DNA from: Acidobacteriota bacterium
GTDB taxonomy: Bacteria; Acidobacteriota; Vicinamibacteria; Vicinamibacterales; 2-12-FULL-66-21
DNA length: 5,866 bases
NCBI GenBank assembly: GCA_020200195.1
Contig: JAIVJE010000360.1
Span: forward strand, 1-5,866
Direction of reading: 5' to 3'
A model generated the notes under the pieces. The model saw only the letters and a program-made list of their open reading frames with translations, had not been told where the DNA came from and ran no database searches. The position numbers and the translations under genes were made by a program. Position 1 is the stretch's first letter. Each line of letters opens with the position of its first letter. This document shows, piece after piece, positions 1-5,866 of this stretch.

Positions 1-247
1 CCCACACGGCGGTGCCATCGAATGCCTGCACCGATGTCTCGACGTCGTGAAAGTCAGGCAGCGACAGATGCGACACGACCAGCCGGTCTGCATCTGCATA
101 CGGCAGCGGCTTGATCAGCACGGCATTGACCACGCTGAAGATGGCCGTCGTCGCGCCGATGCCAAGCGCCAGCGTCACGAGCGCGATGAGGCTGAAGCCG
201 GGGGCGTGCAGGAAGGCTCGAGTCGCGTAGCGGAAATCGTTCAGCAT
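1..247 (-). CDS. ADOP/MacB-like ABC transporter permease C, N-terminal part (runs off the left edge)
   Basis: This is the first 82 codons of a third tandem permease; the rest lies beyond the window. The start MLNDFRYATRAF is followed by a hydrophobic helix at about residues 17-40 (SLIALVTLALGIGATTAIF). Next comes the family signature SVVNAVLIKPLPY and the beginning of the periplasmic MacB core domain (LSLPDFHDVETSVQAFDG). By eye, roughly 70 percent of the first 57 residues match permease B, so the family call is firm. The ATG at 247 is chosen because it aligns with the permease B start. It also has a Shine-Dalgarno-like AAGGT six nt upstream, which overlaps the stop codon of permease B nine nt away. 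The tight spacing suggests cotranscription with B. Members of this family are inner-membrane proteins whose substrate is unknown. Its full length, and whether it is intact, cannot be judged here. Confidence 0.9.
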   Translation of the reverse strand, partial: MLNDFRYATRAFLHAPGFSLIALVTLALGIGATTAIFSVVNAVLIKPLPYADADRLVVSHLSLPDFHDVETSVQAFDGTAVW

Positions 248-253
248 AGAAAG

Positions 254-258
254 ACCTT
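254..258 (-). promoter_or_regulatory. Shine-Dalgarno site for permease C
   Basis: The minus strand reads TAAGGTCTTTCTATG, in which AAGGT lies six nt before the ATG at 247. The site overlaps the TAA stop of permease B (259-257), as expected for translationally coupled operon genes. It is the best-placed ribosome binding site of the three permeases in the window. Confidence 0.55.
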
Positions 259-2717
259 AGAAAGGGACAAGGGACAAGGGACAAGGGAAAGGGACAAGGG
301 TCATTCGTCGCAGCGCATCGATTGGGTTCACACGCAACACGCGGCGTGACGGGAAGTAACTGGCGAGCACTGCGATACCGAGCAGCACGAGCGCGACGGA
401 TGCGAACGTCACCGGGTCGGTCGCGCCAACGCCGAAGAGAAAACGGCCCAGCACCTGCTGCCGCTACGCCCCCGGCCAGGCCGATCGCCGTTCCGACGCC
501 TGCGAGGACCAGCCCTTCGCGCAGCACGGGCAACACGATCTGTCGCGGCCGAGCCCCGAGGGCGATGCGGATGCCGATCTCCCGCGTCCGCTGCGTGACC
601 GAATAGCTGATGAGGCCGTACACGCCGACTGCTGCGAGCACGAGCGCCATCAAGGCGAACGCGCCGAGGACAAACGTCCTGAACCGCGGCTCGTCGACGG
701 ACCGGTCGAGCACGTTCTGCAGCGTGCTCAGCTTTCCCGAAGAGAGGTCGGCGTCGATCCTGGCGAGCTCCGATCGCAGGAGCGTCGCGACCGGCTCGTC
801 AGCGAGACCGCTGCGGACCGCGACATTGGTAAAGGGAAGCGGAAACTGCTGATACGGGAAATACAACAGCGGCGGCGGCGCCTCTTGCAACCCGAGCTGA
901 CGGACGTCTCCCACGATGCCTACGACCGTCATCCACGGCGAGTTTGGATCGTCTTCGAATCTCAGGTGTTTCCCCAGCGCGTTCTCCCCGGGCCAGTACT
1001 TGCGCGCCAGCCCGGCGCTGACGATGACCACGCCGGGACCGGTCGCAATGTCGCGGCCGTCGAAAATTCGACCAGCGACAAGCGGAATGCCCATGGCGGA
1101 AAAGTACCCTCCCGACACCGAGCCGAAATGGGTGAACGGTCGATCGTCGCGCGACATGGATGTCCGTCCTTCTATCAGGAAGACACCGCTGGCGTTGCTC
1201 CCACGAAGAGGCCCGGGGAACCCCACTCCGACAGCCTGAAACTCGGGCCGGGCTAGAAGGCTTGCGAGGACCCGGTCGTACAGCGCCGTCTGGGCGGCGC
1301 CGGTGGGATAGCGCGTTTGCGGAATGGCCAGGCCTATCAGCGTCACGTTCTCGGCGCGCAGGCCCGACTCGACACGCTGCAGGCGGATGAAGCTGTTGAC
1401 GAGCAGGCCAGCGCCCGCGAGCAGCACCAACGTCAGAGCGATCTCCGCGACGACTAGCGCGGCACGGCCGCGCGTCCTCGCGGCGCTCGTGCGCTCGCCA
1501 CTCTGCTTGAGTGCGGTGGACGCATTCGCGCGTGACGCCTGGAGCGCGGGCATGACGCCGAAGAGCACACCCGTCGCGAGCGCCACCGAGAGTGTCGCAA
1601 ACGCCACGACGCGGTCGAGCGTGATGCCGTCGGCGCGCGGGACGCCGTCGGGCAGCAGCCGCACGAGAAGCACGGTGAGCCACGCTCCGACGAGCAGGCC
1701 GGTCAGGCCGCCGGCGATCCCGAGGACCAGACTCTCCGTCAAGAGCTGACGGATCAACCGTCGCCGATTTGCGCCCAGCGCCGCGCGAATCGCGAGCTCG
1801 CGCCGCCGTCCTGTCGCGCGCGCGATGAGCAGGCTGGATACGTTGGCGCAGGCGATCAGCAGGACGAGGCCCACGGCGGCCTGCAACACCATCAGCGCGG
1901 GTCGCACGTCGCCGACCAGCGTCTCGTGAAGAGGCAGGATCCGGATGTCCCGGCCGGCCGACGTGGAAGGATGGTGTTGCTGAATCACGGACGCGACTCG
2001 ATGCAGGTCCTGTTGCGCCTGTTCGAACGTGATCCCAGGTTTCAGCCGGCCGATCGCCTCGAAGTACCGGATCTCCCGCTCGGTCAGCGGTTCGGCTGAA
2101 TCGACGGGCGAGGGAGGGACCGGCTTGTCTGACAGGATCCAGATGCGGGTGCTCTCAGGCCAACCGGCGCGGGATGGCAGGACGCCGGTCACCGCGTGCG
2201 GCTCTCCGTTGAGACGCACGCGCTCCCCGACCGCCCGTGCCTCGTCCCCGAACAACCGCCGCGCGGTTTCGTGGCTCAGGACCACCAGGCGTTCGCCGGC
2301 CGTGGCATCGGCGGCTCGGGTGAACGTCCGGCCGTGCATCGCGCCGACCGACAGCACGTCGAAAAAGTCTGCGGTCACGTAGACACCCTCGACGTGCACT
2401 CCAGCACCTTCCGCGCGTGCCACGGAAAAGGCCCCGGCTCGGTAACCCGCGATCGCGGTCAGCGACTGATTCTCGCGCTGCAGATCGAGGAAATCACCCG
2501 CCGAGTGATTGCTCCGCGACTCGTCCGTCGTCGATGTCCAGACCTGCACGAGCCGATCTGGATCACCGTACGGCAGCGGCCGCAGCAGCACACCGTTGAC
2601 GACACTGAAGATGGCGGTGTTCGCACCAATCCCCAGCGCGAGCGTGACAATGGCGATCGCGGTGAAGCCGGGGTTCCGCGTCAACGCGCGCGTGGCGTAT
2701 CGAAAGTCACTGAACAT
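257..2717 (-). CDS. ADOP/MacB-like ABC transporter permease B, with a frameshift near the C-terminus
   Basis: This is a large inner-membrane permease of the duplicated orphan MacB/FtsX family. Numbering from the ATG at 2717, TM1 is at about 17-39 (TAIAIVTLALGIGANTAIF), followed by the first MacB periplasmic core at about 50-260. The first FtsX domain has TMs near 275-297, 328-354 and 370-392 and the coupling motif GRRRELAIRAALGA (303-316). The second half has a TM near 419-441, a second core domain at about 455-670 and a TM near 683-706. Then come the motif QRTREIGIRIALGA (709-722) and a TM near 734-755. After residue about 753 the frame breaks. The continuation (VLGRFLFGVGATDPVTF, then a last TM and YFPSRRVLRVNPIDALR) lies in the next frame and ends at TAA 259-257. 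One extra base between about 452 and 466 explains this. Repaired length is about 819 aa, normal for the family. The start was chosen by alignment with permease C and the family N-terminus; an in-frame extension to 3071 crosses the repeat and the IVP gene and is rejected. Upstream there is no purine-rich ribosome site, only CCCTTTTT. The break may be a real mutation or a sequencing error. Confidence 0.87.
261..300 (+). repeat. GGGACAA tandem array 3 (permease B/C junction)
   Basis: On the plus strand six GGG tracts begin at 264, 271, 278, 285, 291 and 298. They are mostly separated by ACAA, so the period is 7 bp, with one 6-bp unit (GGGAAA). The 20-nt core at 262-281 is identical to array 1 (2721-2740). 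Read on the minus strand the array is pyrimidine-rich and is translated as the end of permease B (about TLVPFPCPLSLVPF), before a TAA that lies just outside it. It does not resemble a CRISPR array (no spacers) or a coding repeat (the period is not a multiple of three). Confidence 0.85.
452..466 (-). other. Frameshift site in permease B
   Basis: Upstream of this point the permease reads in the frame whose codons begin at positions leaving remainder 2 on division by 3 (…AIGLAGGV). Downstream it reads in the remainder-1 frame (VLGRFLFGVGATDP). In the downstream frame a TAG lies at 466-464, so the shift must fall at or after that codon, or else destroy it. The minus strand here is GCGGCAGCAGGTGCTG, a short GCA/GCAG slippage-prone stretch. 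The net change is one base too many (or two too few). A nearby run of five C (469-473) cannot by itself explain the shift, because removing one base there leaves the TAG in frame. Confidence 0.8.
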
Positions 2718-2769
2718 AAAAAGGGACAAGGGACAAGGGAGAAGGGACAAGGGAGAAGGGAAAAGGGAC
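2718..2769 (+). repeat. GGGACAA tandem array 1, left arm of the inverted pair
   Basis: Seven GGG tracts begin at exact 7-bp intervals at 2723, 2730, 2737, 2744, 2751, 2758 and 2765. Successive units are GGGACAA, GGGACAA, GGGAGAA, GGGACAA, GGGAGAA, GGGAAAA and GGGACAT. The array starts next to the permease B start codon (2717) and runs into the first conserved codons of the IVP-like gene. The 20-nt core 2721-2740 is the exact reverse complement of 3145-3164 in array 2 and is identical to 262-281 in array 3. On the plus strand it is purine-rich and could mimic ribosome binding sites. On the minus strand it gives permease B a pyrimidine-rich leader. Confidence 0.9.
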
Positions 2770-3126
2770 ATTCGGGAACGCGCGTTCCTTTTCGCGTGTG
2801 AGATCATTGCATTCGGCCGCCTCGTGGCCGACCGCGGGTACCTGATGGCCCGGCTGGCGGCACAACTGGTGGCGGCCGGTGGTTCGGTCGGCGCCAATCT
2901 CGAGGAGGCCGCCGAGGCCCAAAGTAAAGCAGACTTCATAGCCAAGAATTTCATCGCGCTCAAGGAGGCTCGGGAAGCGAGGTTCTGGCTGCGCCTGATA
3001 TCTGCGTCCGAGAAGTCACGCTCGGCGCCGGCCCAACCGTTGATCACGGAAGCCTCAGAATTCGTCGCCATGTTGACCGCTGGAATAAAGCGAGCGCGTT
3101 CAAATCCTCACCGAGGCCAACGGTAA
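2764..3126 (+). CDS. Four-helix-bundle protein, 23S rRNA intervening-sequence (IVP/S23) family; start codon unclear
   Basis: The product is a small soluble alpha-helical protein of the family first seen in 23S rRNA intervening sequences; its biochemical role is not established. The recognisable part is 120 residues. It begins RDIRERAFLFACEIIAF and carries the hallmark GGSVGANLEEA (39-49), then KADFIAKNFIALKEARE (55-71) and FWLRLISASE (74-83). A last helix is EASEFVAMLTAGIKRAR (96-112). Four amphipathic helices are predictable at about 4-22, 26-50, 55-83 and 92-112, and the length fits the family. From memory, homologues usually begin MRD(F/I)RER. Here the codon before RDIRER is AAA (2761-2763), inside the repeat array, so the native ATG seems lost. 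In-frame alternatives are GTG 2692 or ATG 2650, both inside permease B on the opposite strand, and the rare ATT 2770. The GGGAG/AGGGA units could serve as a ribosome site. The gene lies opposite to the permeases between inverted arrays. No 23S rRNA sequence surrounds it. The coordinates give the conserved body, not a proven start. Confidence 0.82.
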   Translation, partial: RDIRERAFLFACEIIAFGRLVADRGYLMARLAAQLVAAGGSVGANLEEAAEAQSKADFIAKNFIALKEAREARFWLRLISASEKSRSAPAQPLITEASEFVAMLTAGIKRARSNPHRGQR

Positions 3127-3140
3127 ATCGCACCGTCTTC

Positions 3141-3168
3141 TTTTTCCCTTGTCCCTTGTCCCTTGTCC
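3141..3168 (-). repeat. GGGACAA tandem array 2, right arm of the inverted pair
   Basis: On the plus strand this reads TTTTTCCCTTGTCCC and onward, the reverse complement of the GGGACAA unit. Full CCC tracts start at 3146, 3153 and 3160, with a degenerate fourth (CC) at 3167-3168. The 20 nt at 3145-3164 are the exact reverse complement of 2721-2740 in array 1. The array lies between the stop of the IVP-like gene (3124-3126) and the stop of permease A (3173-3175). In transcripts of either strand the two arms could pair into a stem of at least 20 bp enclosing about 400 nt. Confidence 0.88.
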
Positions 3169-3172
3169 GTTG

Positions 3173-5593
3173 TTATTCGGCGCGCAGCGCGACCATGGGG
3201 TCTACGCGCGTCGCGCGTCGCGCGGGCACATACGCGGCGAGCAAGGTGGCGCCGACCAGCAGCGCAATGGCGGCAGCCAGCGTCGGCGGATCCGCGGCGC
3301 CGACCCCGACGAGCGCTCCCGAGAGCGCGAACGTGACGGCGACCGCCGGCGGCGCACCCCAGAGCAGCCCCCACATGGCGACGTGCAGTCCTTCGCGGAC
3401 GAACAGGTGCATGACGTCGCGCCGCTCGGCTCCGAGCGCCATGCGCACACCGATTTCGCGCGTGCGCCGCGTGACCGCGTAAGCCATCACGCCGTACAGG
3501 CCCAACGCTGCGAGCACCAGCGCCAGTCCGCCGCAGACCGCGAGCAGCGACGACAGCGCCTGCTCGCCGTCGAGGCGCTCGGCGACGTACTGCGCCACCG
3601 GCCGCGACGCGAACAAGGGCAGATCGGAATCGAGCCGACTCACGGTGTCCTCGATTTCCCGGATCGTCTGCCCCGGTGGCCGCGGAGACCATGCGATGAG
3701 CGAGATCTCGCCTTCAGTCTGCGCGTGCGGGAGGTAAACGGCGGGCCAGCGTCGTTCGGTGAACTCGTCGATCAGGACGTCGCGGGCGACGCCGACGACC
3801 GTGACGAACGGGCCGGACGGTCCTTCCACGGAGAACCGCTGCCCCAGGGGCTCTGCATCCGCCCAATACCTCCGCGCCATGGTTTCGCTGATGATCGCCG
3901 CATCGGGGACCTCTTTCAGGTCCGCGTCGGTGAAATCCCGGCCACGGACGATCGGGATCTGCAACGTCGAGAAGAACCGTGTCCACACCCGGTTGACGGA
4001 CGCTCGCTCCGGGCGAGCGTTTGGATCCTGTGTGCGGCCGGGAATGGTCAGCTCGTGGCTGAAGACGCGCCCCCCCAAGGGGATCAGGTGAGCAAGCGTC
4101 GCGTCGCGGACACCGGGTAGTGCCCGCACCTGCTCGAGCAACCGCACATAAAACGCGGCCGCCCGCGGCGCGTCGTAGTTCTGGAGGCGCAGGTCCATCG
4201 ACACTGCGACCCGGTCGGTGTACGCGAAGCCGACGTCGGAGTGCCACGCCTGCGACAGCCCTCGCATGAACAGTCCCGCCCCGACGAGCAGGACGAGCGA
4301 GACGGCGAGTTGTGCGATGACGAGGGCCCGCTGCAGCCGTGACGTTCGTGGGCGCGCGTCGCTGCCCGGTTCGGATCGCAGAGATGGCAGGAGGTTCTGT
4401 CCCGCCGCCCGCAGCGCGGGCGCGAGTCCGAATGCCGCGCCGGCGCCCAGCGACACCAGTGCCGTAAACAACAGGAGCCGCCAGTCTGGCGCGTTGTCTA
4501 CGCGCACCGGCACATCCGCAAACCGGACCATCGCTTCGGTTCCCCAGAGCGCCATCAACAGACCGGCGCACCCCGCCAGCACAGACATGATCAGGCTTTC
4601 CACAAGAAGCTGACGAACGAGCACGCGCCGGGTAGCTCCCACGGCGATTCGAATGCCCATCTCGCGTTGACGCCCCGCTGAGCGCGAAAGCAACAGGCCG
4701 GCGACGTTCGCGCACGCAATGAGCAGTACCGTCAGCGTCAGACCGAGAATCAGCGCCGACATCGGGAGCACCTGCGCGCGGTCGGCGGGATCGGTGCCCT
4801 GGAACGTCTTGACGGTAACGAAGAACCCTTTATGAGACGTCGGCTCCGCCTGCGCGATTGCGCCGGCCACGCCGGAGAGGACCACCTGCGCCTGTTGCGG
4901 TGTGGCACCGGATGCCAGGCGGCCGATCGCCTTGAGCCACCATGTATCGCGCGATGCCGCGCGAATGCCCGGGAGGGCCGTCGCGTGCATCATCAGCGGA
5001 ACCCAGGCGTCCGACGGCGACAGGAGATCAGGTCCGGCAAATCCTTCGGCAGTGACGCCCACGATTGAGAACGCCTGCCCGTTGATGACCGCCGGACGTC
5101 CCACGATGCCTGGATCGCCGCCGAAGTGGCGCTGCCAGAGCCCGTGGCTGATGATCAGCACTGGATGCGTGCCACTGCGATCCTCTTCCGGAAGAAAGTG
5201 CCGGCCCGCGGCCATGCGCACGCCCAGGACGTCGAACATGTTGCCGCTGACGACCTGACCGGTCACCCGAACTGCCTGGCCCGCCGCGCTCATGCTGAGC
5301 GGCGCCTCCGTAAACACGAACGCGTCCTCCAGCACATCCCGTCGTCCGCGGAAGTCCAGAAAATCCGGATAGGTCAGGTTCCCACGGGGCCCGTCCGGCG
5401 CGGTCGACGCTGAGGCGATCCAGACGAGCCGGTCAGGCTTGTCGACAGGCAGCGGTTTGAACAGCATGGCGCTGAAGATCGAGAACACCGCCCCGTTCAG
5501 GCCAATGCCGATCGCGAGCGTCATGATTGCGACCGCCGCGAACCCGGGGTTCTTGGCCAGCAGCCGCACTGCGTAGCGGATGTCGTTTTTCAT
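3173..5593 (-). CDS. ADOP/MacB-like ABC transporter permease A (intact, 806 aa)
   Basis: This is an intact inner-membrane permease of the duplicated orphan MacB/FtsX family. From MKNDIRYAVRLLAKNPGF, TM1 is at about 18-40, followed by SIFSAMLFKPLPV and the first periplasmic MacB core (about 52-270). The first FtsX domain has TMs near 279-301, 330-352 and 371-393 with the cytoplasmic coupling motif GRQREMGIRIAVGA (307-320). The second half opens with a TM near 422-442, then a core at about 455-665 that includes IPIVRGRDF and WPAVYLPH. Its FtsX domain has TMs near 682-704, 734-757 and 768-790, the motif RRTREIGVRMALGA (709-722) and the family C-terminus YVPARRATRVDPMVALRAE. Length and all eight predicted TMs are normal for the family, which lacks a fused ATPase; no ATPase gene is seen nearby. 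The start at 5593 matches the family N-terminus. The in-frame extension to 5728 overlaps another permease remnant in a different frame and is unlikely. The leader reads TAGGGACATG, so the AGGGA is too close to be an ideal ribosome site and translation may be coupled to the upstream stop four nt away. The transported substrate is unknown. Confidence 0.93.
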   Translation of the reverse strand: MKNDIRYAVRLLAKNPGFAAVAIMTLAIGIGLNGAVFSIFSAMLFKPLPVDKPDRLVWIASASTAPDGPRGNLTYPDFLDFRGRRDVLEDAFVFTEAPLSMSAAGQAVRVTGQVVSGNMFDVLGVRMAAGRHFLPEEDRSGTHPVLIISHGLWQRHFGGDPGIVGRPAVINGQAFSIVGVTAEGFAGPDLLSPSDAWVPLMMHATALPGIRAASRDTWWLKAIGRLASGATPQQAQVVLSGVAGAIAQAEPTSHKGFFVTVKTFQGTDPADRAQVLPMSALILGLTLTVLLIACANVAGLLLSRSAGRQREMGIRIAVGATRRVLVRQLLVESLIMSVLAGCAGLLMALWGTEAMVRFADVPVRVDNAPDWRLLLFTALVSLGAGAAFGLAPALRAAGQNLLPSLRSEPGSDARPRTSRLQRALVIAQLAVSLVLLVGAGLFMRGLSQAWHSDVGFAYTDRVAVSMDLRLQNYDAPRAAAFYVRLLEQVRALPGVRDATLAHLIPLGGRVFSHELTIPGRTQDPNARPERASVNRVWTRFFSTLQIPIVRGRDFTDADLKEVPDAAIISETMARRYWADAEPLGQRFSVEGPSGPFVTVVGVARDVLIDEFTERRWPAVYLPHAQTEGEISLIAWSPRPPGQTIREIEDTVSRLDSDLPLFASRPVAQYVAERLDGEQALSSLLAVCGGLALVLAALGLYGVMAYAVTRRTREIGVRMALGAERRDVMHLFVREGLHVAMWGLLWGAPPAVAVTFALSGALVGVGAADPPTLAAAIALLVGATLLAAYVPARRATRVDPMVALRAE

Positions 5594-5597
5594 GTCC

Positions 5598-5675
5598 CTA
5601 CTCTGCGCGGAGCGCGGAAACGGACTCGACCCGTAACGCCCGTCGAGCCGGCACGTAGCTGGCGACGAGCGCGGC
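5598..5675 (-). pseudogene. C-terminal remnant of a further ADOP/MacB-like permease
   Basis: Twenty-five codons before a TAG at 5600-5598 read AALVASYVPARRALRV followed by ESVSALRAE. This is the characteristic last segment of ADOP permeases (compare YVPARRATRV…VALRAE at the end of permease A). Upstream, the same frame stays open to an ATG at 5753. There the residues (HLPPFAPHGRRFATHVPATPIRGAH) lack the hydrophobic helix and the TDPLTF-like motif expected before this segment. The match therefore begins abruptly at about 5675. Either a permease was deleted or rearranged here, or the frame is broken upstream. The stop lies four nt before the ATG of permease A, which suggests that A was once the second or later gene of an operon. 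Confidence 0.6.
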
Positions 5676-5866
5676 ATGAGCACCTCGGATCGGGGTCGCT
5701 GGGACGTGCGTAGCGAACCTCCTGCCATGAGGCGCGAATGGCGGAAGGTGCATCACGTCAGCGAGTTGGCATCGACTCCTGGGCGGATGCGGGTCCCTGC
5801 GGTGTTCGCATTCGGTCAGACCTGTTCCAGGAGTGGCCGATCGGGGACAGCCACCTTTTTTTTGGG
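5676..5866. other. Right-edge region without a confident gene
   Basis: No recognisable protein is encoded here on either strand. On the plus strand an ATG at 5738 opens a frame of 43 codons to the window end (MAEGASRQRVGIDSWADAG and onward, ending HLFFG), with no domain I recognise and only a weak GAGG upstream. The region contains an 8-bp inverted repeat (ACTCCTGG at 5775-5782 and CCAGGAGT at 5827-5834). It ends in GGGGACAGCCACC followed by a run of eight T (5856-5863). This may be an interspersed repeat or the edge of another element, but nothing in the window proves it. Confidence 0.3.

Noticed and set aside
468..475. The five-C run at 469-473 as the sole cause of the permease B frameshift
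   Set aside because: Removing one base from the run leaves a TAG (466-464) in the downstream frame, so the shift must lie at or beyond that codon.
799..1683. A 294-residue minus-strand open frame inside permease B, and a similar one at 3714-4715 inside permease A
   Set aside because: Both are Arg/Ala-rich alternate-frame readings of the permease sequence, which itself carries the family motifs throughout.
2718..2769. CRISPR array
   Set aside because: The period is 7 bp with no unique spacers. It is a simple tandem repeat.
54..3071. A single 1005-residue minus-strand protein
   Set aside because: Its first 118 residues are the IVP-like gene and repeat read on the wrong strand. Its last ~130 residues are out-of-frame reading of the end of permease B and the start of permease C. 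The real protein runs from 2717 to 257 with one frameshift.
2764..3126. An embedded 23S rRNA intervening sequence
   Set aside because: The gene belongs to the IVP family, but the flanks are permease genes and GGGACAA arrays. No rRNA sequence is present.
3149..4120. A 323-residue plus-strand open frame opposite permease A
   Set aside because: It is rich in Arg, Asp and Gly with no recognisable motif, and it mirrors the codon structure of the GC-rich permease. It is an antisense shadow.
5594..5728. N-terminal extension of permease A to an ATG at 5728
   Set aside because: The extra 45 residues have no family similarity and overlap the permease C-terminal remnant in another frame. The family N-terminus begins exactly at 5593.

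Overview
The window is GC-rich and almost wholly filled, on the minus strand, by a tandem run of large orphan ABC-transporter permeases of the ADOP kind (acidobacterial duplicated orphan permease; two MacB periplasmic core/FtsX halves in one chain of about 800 residues). This family, the base composition and the small four-helix-bundle gene between the permeases suggest an Acidobacteriota chromosome (a Vicinamibacteria-like soil or sediment lineage is my guess). Taxonomy is inference from gene content only.

The layout is given in transcription order, right to left on the minus strand. (1) 5676-5866 is a right edge with no confident gene. It leads into a 25-codon C-terminal remnant of another ADOP permease (5675-5598), whose stop lies 4 nt before the next gene. 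(2) 5593-3173 is permease A, intact at 806 aa. (3) 3172-2718 is a 455-nt gap that interrupts the permease series. It holds a gene on the opposite strand for a four-helix-bundle protein of the 23S rRNA intervening-sequence (IVP/S23) family (about 2764-3126, +). Arrays of a 7-bp repeat (GGGACAA and close variants) flank it in inverted orientation. (4) 2717-257 is permease B, about 819 aa if one frameshift near 452-466 is repaired. (5) 261-300 is a third copy of the GGGACAA array; it forms the last codons of permease B. (6) 247-1 is the N-terminus of permease C, which runs off the left edge.

The permeases probably began as one co-directional operon, since the remnant/A spacing is 4 nt and the B/C spacing is 9 nt. 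They resemble MacB-type membrane subunits, but no ATPase gene is visible, which is typical of ADOP loci. Substrates cannot be inferred.

The most unusual part is the repeat-bracketed IVP cassette between A and B. Its inverted arrays share an exact 20-bp core, so a transcript of either strand could fold into a long stem enclosing the small gene. One array seems to have overwritten the gene's own start codon, and the third array has overwritten the C-terminal end of permease B.
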